A stretch of DNA of 32,328 bases from Paenibacillus sp. LHD-38 (GTDB lineage: Bacteria > Bacillota > Bacilli > Paenibacillales > Paenibacillaceae), in contig NZ_JAVIFU010000062.1 in NCBI RefSeq assembly GCF_031157315.1, positions 1-32,328 of the forward strand, read 5' to 3'. The position numbers and the translations under genes are program-made. This document shows, in pieces, positions 1-9,049 of this stretch. Each line of letters starts with the position of its first letter. Position 1 is the first letter of the stretch. The notes under the pieces are model-generated. The model was not told the origin of the DNA. It was given only the letters and a program-made list of their open reading frames with translations, and ran no database searches.

Positions 1-798
1 TATGTGGCCTATATGCACGGTCAAGTTCATGAATTGCTAACCCAGTATGGTGAAATTGACGTTATGTGGTTCGATTTCTCATACGATGATATGACGGGTG
101 AACGTTGGAAGGCCAGCGAATTAATTCAGATGATTCGCAAGCTGCAGCCGAACATTATTATCGATAATAGACTTGGCGGAAACATCAAGTCGGCCAATCC
201 GGAATGCTATGCCGGCGACTTCTATTCACCGGAGCAAATAGTGCCGCCTGGAGGTATTGTTAATGAATTAGGCCAGCCCGTTCCTTGGGAAGCCTGTATA
301 ACGCTGAATGAGAATTGGGGATACCATTCACGGGATCATAATTATAAATCTCCTAGACAGGTCATTCATGCATTAGTAGAGTGTGTCAGTAAAAACGGGA
401 ATTTATTGCTCAATGTAGGGCCTGATGCTAAGGGGGAGATTCCTAAGCAATCCGTTGCGATTTTAGCTGAAGCGGGTGAATGGATAAGGCGTAACGGCAA
501 TAGCATTTACGGTTGCGGAGCGTCCGACTTGCCTAAGCCGGAATGGGGCAGGTACACGCAGAATGGAAAGCTGTTATATGCCCATGTGCTGAATAGAGGG
601 ATTGGTCCCTTATATCTGGAGGGTCTCAAAGGAAAGATCAAACGAGCAGCACTGCTCGCTGACGGCAGTGAGCTCAAGGTGGAAGTGCCGTGGATGGCAG
701 AGCAATACTCCGATACGCATACAGGGGCGTTCATCAGCTTGCCCGGTGGAGAATTGCCGGACCCGTTAGACACTGTGATTGAGATTGAAATGCTATAG
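1..798 (+). CDS. GH29 alpha-L-fucosidase, C-terminal part (5' end outside window)
   Basis: This is the C-terminal 265 residues of a GH29 alpha-L-fucosidase, a retaining enzyme that releases terminal alpha-L-fucose. The reading frame is open at base 1, so the start lies upstream of the window. The motif DVMWFDFSYDD fits the GH29 nucleophile region, with the Asp codon at 73-75 as the likely nucleophile. The segment from NWGYHSRD to LLLNVGPDAKGEIP is also characteristic of the family, followed by a C-terminal beta-sandwich that ends normally. No terminator separates it from the isomerase gene 36 bases downstream, so the two are probably co-transcribed. Bases 1-290 recur at 19327-19616 with only one base missing. 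The missing N-terminus means a signal peptide cannot be judged from this copy. Confidence 0.9.
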   Translation, partial: YVAYMHGQVHELLTQYGEIDVMWFDFSYDDMTGERWKASELIQMIRKLQPNIIIDNRLGGNIKSANPECYAGDFYSPEQIVPPGGIVNELGQPVPWEACITLNENWGYHSRDHNYKSPRQVIHALVECVSKNGNLLLNVGPDAKGEIPKQSVAILAEAGEWIRRNGNSIYGCGASDLPKPEWGRYTQNGKLLYAHVLNRGIGPLYLEGLKGKIKRAALLADGSELKVEVPWMAEQYSDTHTGAFISLPGGELPDPLDTVIEIEML

Positions 799-834
799 CA
801 TGCTTCCTTCATTCAAAAGAAGAGGTGAGAACAG

Positions 835-1710
835 GTGAAAGTAGGATTAAGCTCTTATAGTCTGCTGAAGGCTCTTAACGCTGAAGAGATGACCATTTTG
901 GACGTCATTCAGTGGATTGCGGATCATGGCGGCGAGCATATGGAAATGGTTCCTTATGGTTACACCCTGGTAGACAATCCGCAGTTAGCCGACGAGGTAA
1001 GAGAGAAAGCGCGGGAAGTAGGCATAACTTTATCGAATTATTCGATGCCTGCTAATTTTGTACAGCATACGGAGCAAGCCTTTGAGGCCGAGATGTCTCG
1101 TGTCAAGCAGCACGTTGACATGGTGAATCGTCTCGGCGTGAAGCATATGCGCCATGATGTCACTGCATTCACGATAAAACCTGAACAAATGACGATTAAA
1201 TGGTTTGAGGACAGCTTGCCGCTCATTGTACAAGGCAGCCGAATCATTGCTGATTATGCCGCGCAATATGGGATTACAACGACAATTGAGAATCATGGGT
1301 TCAGCGTACAAGCAAGTGATCGCGTTCAGCGGGTTCTGCATGCGGTAGGCCGTCCTAACTTCAAAACGACTCTAGATATAGGCAATTTTATGTGCGTGGA
1401 TGAGGACCCAGTCATCGGCGTGATGAAAAACCTGTCATATGCATCGCTTATACATTTCAAGGATTTTTATTTCCGTCCATATGATGAGCACCCCGGGGGC
1501 GGTGAATGGTTTACAACCGCTAACGGAAATTACTTGCGGGGGGCCATCGTTGGTCACGGTGATCTGCCAATACGCAAAATCATTAAACTCATTAAGCAAT
1601 CCGGATTTGACGGAAATATTACGGTAGAGTTTGAAGGCATGGAAGAATGCAAGTCGGCCTCCTTAATCGCAATGGAAAATGTACGGCGTTTATGGGATGA
1701 AGCCAAATAA
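835..1710 (+). CDS. Sugar phosphate isomerase/epimerase family TIM-barrel protein
   Basis: This 291-residue protein is of the xylose-isomerase-like TIM-barrel superfamily (IolE/IolI/sugar phosphate isomerase class). Such enzymes use a divalent metal to isomerise or epimerise sugars. Visible family marks are TTIENHG (metal-ligand Glu), TTLDIGNFM (Asp), LIHFKDFYF (His-Lys-Asp) and the closing ITVEFEGMEE (Glu). The start is GTG at 835, preceded by AGAGGTGAGA; length is normal. No signal peptide, so it is cytoplasmic. It follows the fucosidase directly, which suggests it processes a released sugar, but the substrate cannot be read from sequence. Bases 1217-1399 are duplicated with a few changes at 19613-19791. 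Confidence 0.85.
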   Translation: MKVGLSSYSLLKALNAEEMTILDVIQWIADHGGEHMEMVPYGYTLVDNPQLADEVREKAREVGITLSNYSMPANFVQHTEQAFEAEMSRVKQHVDMVNRLGVKHMRHDVTAFTIKPEQMTIKWFEDSLPLIVQGSRIIADYAAQYGITTTIENHGFSVQASDRVQRVLHAVGRPNFKTTLDIGNFMCVDEDPVIGVMKNLSYASLIHFKDFYFRPYDEHPGGGEWFTTANGNYLRGAIVGHGDLPIRKIIKLIKQSGFDGNITVEFEGMEECKSASLIAMENVRRLWDEAK

Positions 1711-1792
1711 AAGTAAATAACGTTTCAAAATGCACCTAAAAAAATAATAAGATTCATGAAGTCGAACATTAACAAGAATATAATTATTGAAA

Positions 1793-1828
1793 GAAAAGCG
1801 CCTACGCTAATGAAGGCGCTTTTCTCAT
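1793..1828 (+). terminator. Rho-independent terminator after the fucosidase/isomerase unit
   Basis: A perfect 11-bp stem (GAAAAGCGCCT, 1793-1803, with its complement at 1814-1824) encloses a 10-base loop. The 3' arm contains TTTT. It closes the upstream transcript before the regulator genes. The stem is A/T-flanked on both sides, so it may work in both directions. Confidence 0.8.
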
Positions 1829-2030
1829 AAGATCTTTCCTTATTCAGTAAAGAACGTGTTACCAAGTGTCGGCTTATTCGGCACTCTTGTTGGCAGTTAT
1901 CAGAGGTAGCGGCTCAAAATGCACATTAGGAATTCGCTCCGCCTCGGCAGGATTCATATTTTCAGTATTTATGATATTCTAATATAGACTGTTAAATCTC
2001 TTTCAAAATTCAAAGTAAAAAGGTGACTTC
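1829..2030 (+). promoter_or_regulatory. Gene-free stretch before the regulator pair; weak promoter candidate
   Basis: Together with the terminator this makes about 320 bases without a gene. I see no ORF with a ribosome site here. The best promoter guess for the response-regulator gene is TTTCAG at 1960-1965, a 17-base spacer and TATAGA at 1983-1988. Both hexamers are imperfect, so this is only suggestive. No catabolite-repression (cre) site that I can defend is visible. Confidence 0.25.
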
Positions 2031-3584
2031 ATGTACAAAATACTCATTGTCGACGATGAGAAATTTGAAAGAGAAGGCGTGAAATTCCTCATTGATAAAT
2101 ACAACCTGAATCTGGAAGTTTTCGAATCGGACAGCGGCGAGAAGGCGCTCGAGTATATGCTGCGCAATCCGGTCGACATATTGTTCACCGATATCCGCAT
2201 GAAAGGGATGGACGGGCTTCAATTAGCCGAGAAGGCGAGGGAATTGAAACTGCCGGTCAAGGTGATTTTTATGAGCGCCTACGGTGAGTTTGAATATGCT
2301 CAGCGGGCGATCGATTTAAAGGCCGTCCGCTATATTTTGAAACCTGTCCAAGTGAGCGAGTTTTTGAAAGTGATCTCGCAAGTTATCCAAATGTGTGAAC
2401 AGGAACGGAAGGACAAGGAGCAGCAGGAAAGGATTCAAGAAGTTTACGGGAAAGGGATTCGCTATGAGCAGCAGAAGATTTTTTCTCAATTGATTCATGG
2501 CGGGAACGATAACGGAGGAGAGGAATTTGTTGAGCCAACCGCTCCCGTATATATGTTTTCCGGTACGAAGCCGATACGTATGGTCATATTGGATACCCGG
2601 GAACGATTTTTTGATCTTGTCGATTCGGATTTCGACCAATGCTTGGCTGATCTGCTTCGGAGACCATTCGACGCGGTAAACCTGAACGAATGCCAAAGTT
2701 TGATTTTTATGGAAGTATTGGATGAAGAAAATAAATTCGACCTGGAGTCATTAGGCACCGTAATAGTAAACTGGTTTAATGAAAAGTACAGCCGGGACAT
2801 GTATTTGGTATTTAGCGGTCCGATTCATCATGTAGGACAAATACGCGAAGCTTACAGTGAATTTGAATCCATACTTGAAAGTAAATTCTTCTATGAGCAT
2901 GGCGTTATCTTATTCACCGGCAGCGCACGCCTGGATGACAACCGTTCGATAAATGTCGAAGAATTGCTGGGTGAAATCAGGAATGATGTGGAGAGGAAAG
3001 ACTTTACGTCCGTTCGGATGCTATTTGAACGTCTATTTCTGTATTTGCAAGGCGGCACGCAGATCTCTTCTATTTATTTGAAATACATTTGTATGGAATT
3101 ATTAAAAAGCATATTCGAAGCTTCATCGAAGAGAGACTCAACAAGCTTCAAAAATTATTTGCAATTAATATACAATACCAATAAATTAAGCGATTTAATT
3201 AAACTTATGATTTCAGTGATCGACAGCCGCGAATCGTCAAGCAGTCATACGCCGGATTCGATGCGCAAGGTGATTGAGGACATCGTCAAATTTATTGAAA
3301 GCGATTACCGCCGGGATTTATCGGTAGAAGAACTTGCTGAAAGAGTCTATTTAACTCCCAATTATTTAAGCCATTTATTTAAGAAGCATAAGGGTGTAAG
3401 CATTATTAAGTTTATTACCTCGACACGTATGGAAAAAGCAAAACAACTGCTGACGAATACGCATAAAAAAGTGGCCGACATCAGCGAGGAAACAGGGTAC
3501 AGCAATGTCGCATACTTCTGCTCGCTGTTCAAAACGTATCACGGCAAGACGCCGACTCAATTCAGGGAAGATCTGGGCGTATGA
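2031..3584 (+). CDS. AraC-family response regulator (YesN-type)
   Basis: This 517-residue cytoplasmic response regulator has an N-terminal receiver domain (about 1-120) and a C-terminal AraC/XylS double helix-turn-helix (about 417-517). The acidic pair is DDE at 8-10, the phospho-acceptor Asp54 lies in FTDIRMKG, and Lys is in LKPVQ. The C-terminal domain contains VYLTPNYLSHLFKKHKG and ends GKTPTQFRED, both typical. The roughly 290-residue middle region is poorly conserved, as is usual in Paenibacillus YesN proteins. AAAAAGGTGA precedes the ATG. Its stop overlaps the kinase start (ATGA), indicating translational coupling. By analogy with YesN/YesM pairs it should activate the downstream transport and hydrolase genes when its kinase senses substrate. 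Confidence 0.93.
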   Translation: MYKILIVDDEKFEREGVKFLIDKYNLNLEVFESDSGEKALEYMLRNPVDILFTDIRMKGMDGLQLAEKARELKLPVKVIFMSAYGEFEYAQRAIDLKAVRYILKPVQVSEFLKVISQVIQMCEQERKDKEQQERIQEVYGKGIRYEQQKIFSQLIHGGNDNGGEEFVEPTAPVYMFSGTKPIRMVILDTRERFFDLVDSDFDQCLADLLRRPFDAVNLNECQSLIFMEVLDEENKFDLESLGTVIVNWFNEKYSRDMYLVFSGPIHHVGQIREAYSEFESILESKFFYEHGVILFTGSARLDDNRSINVEELLGEIRNDVERKDFTSVRMLFERLFLYLQGGTQISSIYLKYICMELLKSIFEASSKRDSTSFKNYLQLIYNTNKLSDLIKLMISVIDSRESSSSHTPDSMRKVIEDIVKFIESDYRRDLSVEELAERVYLTPNYLSHLFKKHKGVSIIKFITSTRMEKAKQLLTNTHKKVADISEETGYSNVAYFCSLFKTYHGKTPTQFREDLGV

Positions 3585-5296
3585 AAAAGGTCATTTATCG
3601 GTGGTTAAACCGGATCCGGTTAAAACAGAAACTATTTCTCTCCTATTTAGCGGTCATTATTATTCCGATCGCTATTTTAGGTTCCTATAATTATTTGCAG
3701 TCCAAACAACTGCTTGGCGTTCAAGCAGAACAATCATTAGAACGCAGCGCGGATACGATTGCCCAAAATATGAATTTTAAGTTGGAGCAATATAAGAATA
3801 CCGCCAACATAATTTTATACAATAGCTCCATTCAAAAGATTATCAGTACCCCCTATCTCGACTACGTCAATTTGCGTTGGGATTTGGACCAATATTTATA
3901 CCAGCAATTCAAGATGATTGTCGCATTAAACAAAGAAATTGTGCAGCTTTCGATTTATACGGATACGAATATGCCGGAATCCGGAACAGCGATTATTTCC
4001 GCCAATCGTATCGCCGAAGAAGCCTGGTACAAGGAAGTTGTTGAAAATTCGGCGCCGGTTTGGGGACGGGATTCCGGCCAAGTCTACTTGGCAAGCCCAT
4101 TTCCAAGTTTAATGGTAAACGGGAAAAACAACGTGCTATATATAAATATTGTCTACGACCAATTTTTCACAACAATCAGTCAGTTAACGCGCAATTTAGG
4201 GATTATTGTGGCGGACACGGCCGGCGAAGTGATTTATTCGAATAAAAAACAAGTAGAAGGCCTGTTAGGTATGGCCAATATCAAAGAGCAGGACATTATT
4301 AAGTCCGTTGGAGGCACCTCCCTTATCGGCGGCCAGAGGATGCTTGTGATCAAGAATGACATTCCGCAAGCCAAATGGACCATGTACACCTATGTGCCGG
4401 TGAGCCAGGTTTCCCCTGACGCCGGCAATATAATTAAGGCGACGCTGATTGTTATTGGCCTTTGTATGCTAATCCTGCTCGGTATCATTTTGCTCTTATC
4501 CAATACGATGATAAAGCGGATTCACATCTTGATCACATGGATGAAACGCGTGGAGCAAGGCGAGCTTAATTTGCAAATTCAAACGTCATCCACAGACGAA
4601 ATCGGGGATCTGACCGTTCGTTTCGGGAATATGCTGAAGCGCCTGAACAATCTCATTCAAGAAGTGTACGCCAATAAAATTGTTCAGAAAGAAGCGGAGC
4701 TGCGCGCGCTGCAGGCGCAAATCAGTCCTCATTTTCTCTATAATACGTTATCCTTTATCAATTGGAAGGCGTTAAGAAGCGATGAGCATGAAATCAGCCA
4801 TGTCGTTACCTCCTTGTCCAAATTTTATCGGACTGCGCTGAATAAAGGGGATCAAATTATTGCGGTTCGGGATGAACTGGAAAATATCGAATCTTACTTG
4901 GAAATTGTTCAAATCATGAAAGATTACAGTTTTGACGTCATTTATGAGATCGATGAACGGGTATACTCGTACCGGGTGATCAATTTAATATTGCAGCCCT
5001 TGGTTGAAAATGCGATTAAACATGGCATCGAGAAAAAAGAACCGGATAGAGGACAGCTGAGGATCACTGCCGCGCTGGGGGAAGACACCATTCAGTTTAC
5101 AGTGGAGGATGACGGGGCAGGCATTCCTGAGGGTATGATTGGAGAGTTGTTAACGTCTCAAAGCTCCGGATATGGTTTGAAAAATGTGAATGAGCGGATC
5201 CAGTTGAAATTCGGGTCTGAATACGGAGTCGAAATCAGCAGCCAAATCGGAAAGGGTACAATAATGAAGATCGCGATACCCCGCATTGCCAAATAG
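3581..5296 (+). CDS. Sensor histidine kinase (YesM-type, LytS-like HisK fold)
   Basis: This 571-residue membrane kinase pairs with the preceding regulator through a 4-base overlap. One N-terminal transmembrane helix (about 17-38) precedes an extracellular dCache-like sensor of about 240 residues. A second helix (about 285-308) follows, then a HAMP domain and a His_kinase domain (PF06580) with the phospho-acceptor His384 in ISPHFLYNTL. The ATPase domain has the N-box PLVENAIKHG and the G-boxes DDGAGIP and GYGLKNV. This domain set is standard for YesM-type kinases that regulate polysaccharide uptake loci. The signal is probably an oligosaccharide bound directly or presented by the solute-binding protein; this is inference. 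Confidence 0.93.
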   Translation: MKKVIYRWLNRIRLKQKLFLSYLAVIIIPIAILGSYNYLQSKQLLGVQAEQSLERSADTIAQNMNFKLEQYKNTANIILYNSSIQKIISTPYLDYVNLRWDLDQYLYQQFKMIVALNKEIVQLSIYTDTNMPESGTAIISANRIAEEAWYKEVVENSAPVWGRDSGQVYLASPFPSLMVNGKNNVLYINIVYDQFFTTISQLTRNLGIIVADTAGEVIYSNKKQVEGLLGMANIKEQDIIKSVGGTSLIGGQRMLVIKNDIPQAKWTMYTYVPVSQVSPDAGNIIKATLIVIGLCMLILLGIILLLSNTMIKRIHILITWMKRVEQGELNLQIQTSSTDEIGDLTVRFGNMLKRLNNLIQEVYANKIVQKEAELRALQAQISPHFLYNTLSFINWKALRSDEHEISHVVTSLSKFYRTALNKGDQIIAVRDELENIESYLEIVQIMKDYSFDVIYEIDERVYSYRVINLILQPLVENAIKHGIEKKEPDRGQLRITAALGEDTIQFTVEDDGAGIPEGMIGELLTSQSSGYGLKNVNERIQLKFGSEYGVEISSQIGKGTIMKIAIPRIAK

Positions 5297-5360
5297 GAGT
5301 TGGCTGCCTTTTTCACATAGAATTGCTGCTTGTTCTAATAACAAAGGAGGAAGCTGTACG

Positions 5361-6827
5361 ATGAACAAACCGAATTTGCTGTTGATCACGGTCGATCAGA
5401 TGCGCTGGGATTGCTTGAGCGCGCTCGGCCATCCGATCGTAGAAACACCGAACTTGGATGCACTCGTCGGGAAGGGCGTGACGTTTACGAATGCCTACTC
5501 GGCGACGCCGACCTGCATTCCGGCACGCGCCGCGATCATGACCGGCATGAGCCAACGGTCTCACGGCCGGGTCGGTTACCAGGACAAAGTACCATGGAAC
5601 TACGAGCATACGATTGCGGGCGAGCTGGCGAAAGCCGGCTACCACACACAGTGCGTCGGGAAGATGCACGTTTATCCTGCACGAAATTTATGCGGTTTTC
5701 ACAATGTTGTGCTGCATGACGGCTATTTGCACCATAACCGGAATAAACACGATAACCCGGTCGACGGCCATTTTGATCAGGTCGACGATTATTTACAGTG
5801 GCTGCGACGTGTTGGGGGGGCTTCGCTCGATATGATGGACAACGGACTCGACTGCAACGCATCGACCGTTTCCCGTCCCTGGCATTTGCCGGAGTATATG
5901 CATCCGACGAATTGGTGCGCCTCCGAGTCGATCGATTTCCTCCGGCGGCGCGATCCGGGCAAGCCGTTCTTTCTGTGGTCGTCATTCGTCCGGCCTCATT
6001 CGCCGCTTGACCCGCCGCAGGCATACTTCGATATGTACAAGGATCTTGACATGCCGGAGCCGCCCGTCGGCGATTGGGTAGATGAAACGGCGGCTCTTGA
6101 AGGCGCGCACGATCCAACGACGATTTTCGGCCGCATACCTAAGCGCAGGCTCGATCGGGCGCGCGCCGCCTATTACGGGCTGATCACGCATCTGGACGAA
6201 CAGATCGGCAGGCTGATTAACGCGCTGCAGGAGTACGGCGTTTTAAACGATACGTTAATATTGTTCACGTCCGATCACGGCGAGCTGATGGGCGACCATC
6301 ACGCTTTCCGCAAGTCGCTCCCTTATGAGGGAAGCGCGAAGGTTCCTTTCCTTCTTTATGACCCAAGCGGAAGGTTCGGCTTCGCAAATGGCAGCCGCGT
6401 TGATAATGTCGTCGAGCTTCGCGATATTATGCCGACGCTGCTGGACGCTGCCTGTGCGCCGATTCCCGCTACTGTAGAAGGTGCAAGCGTGCTGCCGTTA
6501 TGCCGGAAGGAGCAAACGGAGTGGCGGTCGTATATCCATGGCGAGCATGTATATGGAGCGCGGTCCCACCATTATGTGACGGACGGGAAAGAGAAATACA
6601 TCTGGTTTTCCCAGACTGGCGAGGAGCAGTTCTTCGATCTGCGTACCGACCCGCAGGAGCTGATCAATGCCGTTTGCGATGCAGACGCTTCGGCGCGGGT
6701 AGCGGTATGGCGGGATCGGGTCGTCCAAGAGCTGGAGGAACGCGAAGAAGGTTACGTTTCGGGTGGGCAGTTGGTCGCAGGACGGACGCCGAAAACTTGT
6801 TTGGACCATCTTGCGGCAGGAGACTAG
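5361..6827 (+). CDS. Sulfatase of the alkaline-phosphatase superfamily (S1-type)
   Basis: This 488-residue sulfatase hydrolyses sulfate esters from glycans or other substrates. The ATG at 5361 is chosen because AAAGGAGGA (5343-5351) precedes it; the frame is open upstream to 5286, but no ribosome site supports that start. The CxPxR formylglycine motif is present as Cys52-Ile-Pro-Ala-Arg56, followed by the usual MTG. Metal ligands lie in LLITVDQMRWD and FTSDHGELMGDH. There is no signal peptide, so the enzyme would act in the cytoplasm and needs a formylglycine-generating enzyme or anSME encoded elsewhere. The gene is clearly richer in GC than its neighbours, suggesting a different origin. Its position between the regulators and the importer supports a role in desulfating imported oligosaccharides. 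Confidence 0.9.
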   Translation: MNKPNLLLITVDQMRWDCLSALGHPIVETPNLDALVGKGVTFTNAYSATPTCIPARAAIMTGMSQRSHGRVGYQDKVPWNYEHTIAGELAKAGYHTQCVGKMHVYPARNLCGFHNVVLHDGYLHHNRNKHDNPVDGHFDQVDDYLQWLRRVGGASLDMMDNGLDCNASTVSRPWHLPEYMHPTNWCASESIDFLRRRDPGKPFFLWSSFVRPHSPLDPPQAYFDMYKDLDMPEPPVGDWVDETAALEGAHDPTTIFGRIPKRRLDRARAAYYGLITHLDEQIGRLINALQEYGVLNDTLILFTSDHGELMGDHHAFRKSLPYEGSAKVPFLLYDPSGRFGFANGSRVDNVVELRDIMPTLLDAACAPIPATVEGASVLPLCRKEQTEWRSYIHGEHVYGARSHHYVTDGKEKYIWFSQTGEEQFFDLRTDPQELINAVCDADASARVAVWRDRVVQELEEREEGYVSGGQLVAGRTPKTCLDHLAAGD

Positions 6828-7106
6828 ACAGAAAGTCGATCAACGAGCTTGAAGTGCGCATCGTTTATAAGCTGAAACGATTATCCTCTCATGGTAAACA
6901 GTGAAAAATAGGGTTCATGCCAGGATGAACTCAACACTGTCGACTGGGAGGTTTTTTTATGCCGGAAACGAAAAAAAGGAAAATGAATTGCGAAGAAAAT
7001 TGAAACAAATCGAAGATATCTGATAATTACCTTCATTTCAGCCCATGGTATAGTTTATTTACAAGAAGGACAACAAGAGTATGACAACCGGAAGGAGGGA
7101 ACAGCA
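6828..7106 (+). promoter_or_regulatory. Intergenic region with candidate promoters for the ABC transporter genes
   Basis: About 280 bases without a convincing gene. A small hairpin (GTTCAT 6913-6918, ATGAAC 6925-6930) lies 5' of a T-run at 6952-6959. A 14-codon ORF at 6960 follows a GGGAGG but has no recognisable product. Promoter candidates are TTGAAA (7000-7005), a 16-base spacer and GATAAT (7022-7027), and an extended -10, TGGTATAGT (7046-7054). Either could drive the importer operon that begins at 7107. Confidence 0.4.
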
Positions 7107-8057
7107 TTGAGTGAAAGCGTTACCACCAGACAATTACAACAGGCCGTGGTAAAGGAAGAGCGAAAAAAGTGGAAGCGGTACAGGGTTTTATACGTGATGT
7201 TGATTCCCGGTATGCTATTCTACTTAATATTTCACTATGCCCCGATGTATGGTGTGGTACTGGCTTTTAAGGATTTCAGAATTCTTGAAGGGATTGTAGG
7301 CAGCCCTTGGGCTGGTTTCAAACATTTTGAAGACATATTTTCGGATCCGTACTTTTTTAATGTTTTGAAGAACACCATCATTATCAGTTTTTATAAACTA
7401 ATTTTCGGCTTTCCGGTGCCCATTTTGTTCGCGCTGCTGCTAAGTGAAATTATGAACGCAAAGTTTAAGAAGCTGGTACAAACCGTTTCGTATTTGCCGC
7501 ATTTTATTTCATGGGTTGTGCTCGGCGGTATCTTTTTCACGATCTTCTCCTTAGAAGGTCCGGTAAATACAATTGTAAAATTATTTGGCGGCGATCCGGT
7601 ATTATACTTGGCCGATGACCGGTACTTCCGTACGGTTCTTGTTCTTACAAGTATTTTTCAAGGGTTCGGATGGGGCTCGATTATCTATTTCGCGGCCATC
7701 GCAAGTATTGACCCCCAATTATACGAAGCAGCCGTTATTGATGGGGCGGGAAGATTTAAACGGATGTTCTACATCTCTATACCGATGCTGATGCCGGTCA
7801 TTTCCATTATGCTCATCTTATCTATGGCCGGCGTGCTGGATGCCGGTTTCGATCAAATATTTAACATGTATAACACACAAGTATACAGCGTTGCGGATAT
7901 CATAGACACCTATGTGTACCGACAAGGGTTGGTGGAAATGAATTACAGTACGGCTACGGCGATCGGATTATTCAAATCGCTGGTAGCGCTCATCCTCATC
8001 TTTGCGGTAAACCGCTTGGTCAAATTGATGGGACAAAAAGATCACGCATTGTGGTAG
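7107..8057 (+). CDS. ABC sugar transporter permease (LplB type)
   Basis: This 316-residue inner-membrane permease belongs to the CUT1-like binding-protein-dependent importer class. The start is TTG at 7107 after AAGGAGGG (7092-7099). About six transmembrane helices are visible. The first follows a charged N-terminus, and MLIPGMLFYLIFHYAPMYG with VLAFKDF is the hallmark of LplB-family permeases. The cytoplasmic EAA loop reads YEAAVIDGAGRFKRMFYISIP. With the next two genes it forms a complete importer apart from the ATPase, which in this class is usually a shared MsmX-type protein encoded elsewhere. Substrate is not evident, but the flanking hydrolases point to complex oligosaccharides. Confidence 0.93.
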   Translation: MSESVTTRQLQQAVVKEERKKWKRYRVLYVMLIPGMLFYLIFHYAPMYGVVLAFKDFRILEGIVGSPWAGFKHFEDIFSDPYFFNVLKNTIIISFYKLIFGFPVPILFALLLSEIMNAKFKKLVQTVSYLPHFISWVVLGGIFFTIFSLEGPVNTIVKLFGGDPVLYLADDRYFRTVLVLTSIFQGFGWGSIIYFAAIASIDPQLYEAAVIDGAGRFKRMFYISIPMLMPVISIMLILSMAGVLDAGFDQIFNMYNTQVYSVADIIDTYVYRQGLVEMNYSTATAIGLFKSLVALILIFAVNRLVKLMGQKDHALW

Positions 8058-8084
8058 ATTTTCGGGAAATGGGAGGAAGCCTAT

Positions 8085-8981
8085 ATGGTTAATGTGAAAA
8101 AATCCCCGGGAGACAAAATCATCGATGCCATATTGTATCTCCTGATGGCTGCCATCATGCTGGTCACGTTATATCCATTTTGGACGCAAGTGGTCATTTC
8201 ATTGGATGGGGCGGGGGCGGCAAGTACGGCGTATTCTTCAGGACTGGTTCTGTTTCCCAAAGAGATATCATTCGGAAGTTACGCGCTTGCTTTTAAATAT
8301 GAAGCGCTATGGAACGGGTATGGGAACACCATCATCCGGACGGTATTAGGTGTGGTATTATCTCTTATTTTTACCGCTCTAACCGCTTATCCTCTTGCCA
8401 AGAAGGATTTGCCCTGCAACCGCATATTTACCGGCATCATCTTGTTTACGATGCTGTTTGGCGGGGGATTAATTCCGTCTTATCTGTTAATCCGTGAGCT
8501 CGGCATGTACAACACCGTATGGGCGTTGGTAATTCCGGGTATGATCAGCGCATTTAACATCTTGATTCTCCGCAACTTTTTTCGATCGATTCCGGAAGAA
8601 TTGGAAGAGTCGGCCCGGGTGGACGGTGCCGGTTACGCCCGGATTTTCACGCAAATTGTGCTTCCGTTATCCAAGCCAGCCCTAGCTACGATTGCCTTAT
8701 GGGTGGGAGTAGGCCACTGGAATGCTTGGTTCGACAGCATGATCTATATTTCCGATCCGGATCATCAAGTGCTGCAGGTGGTGCTGCGTAAAATCATTAT
8801 CGAGAACAATACAACAGACTTAACGCTGCTTATGCAAAAAATGTCGAACCAATCGGAATTTTCAGGCAGGCAGCTGCAGTCGACCATCATTATGTTCTCC
8901 ATTATTCCGATGCTCATTATATATCCGTTTATCCAGAAATATTTTGTCAAAGGCGTAATGATTGGCGCTGTTAAAGGATAA
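8085..8981 (+). CDS. ABC sugar transporter permease (YtcP type)
   Basis: This 298-residue second permease of the same importer starts at the ATG at 8085, preceded by GGGAGGA. It has about six membrane helices, with the early LVTLYPFWTQVVISL segment and the EAA loop EELEESARVDGAGYARIF. The C-terminus YFVKGVMIGAVKG is the nearly invariant ending of YtcP/CUT1 permeases, so the gene is complete. It would pair with the LplB-type subunit to form the membrane channel. Confidence 0.93.
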   Translation: MVNVKKSPGDKIIDAILYLLMAAIMLVTLYPFWTQVVISLDGAGAASTAYSSGLVLFPKEISFGSYALAFKYEALWNGYGNTIIRTVLGVVLSLIFTALTAYPLAKKDLPCNRIFTGIILFTMLFGGGLIPSYLLIRELGMYNTVWALVIPGMISAFNILILRNFFRSIPEELEESARVDGAGYARIFTQIVLPLSKPALATIALWVGVGHWNAWFDSMIYISDPDHQVLQVVLRKIIIENNTTDLTLLMQKMSNQSEFSGRQLQSTIIMFSIIPMLIIYPFIQKYFVKGVMIGAVKG

Positions 8982-9049
8982 TTTCAATCCATTTGGGATG
9001 ATCCTTCTAATAGAATGGATACTCATATGATAAGAAGGGGCTGGTTAAG

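Noticed and set aside
5286..5360. Longer sulfatase start
   Set aside because: It would overlap the kinase gene and lacks a ribosome site; the family N-terminus begins at MNKPNLLLITVDQ.
5536..6117. 193-codon minus-strand open frame inside the sulfatase gene
   Set aside because: It is a shadow of GC-rich codons in the sulfatase, with low-complexity Arg/Pro/Ala composition and no ribosome site.
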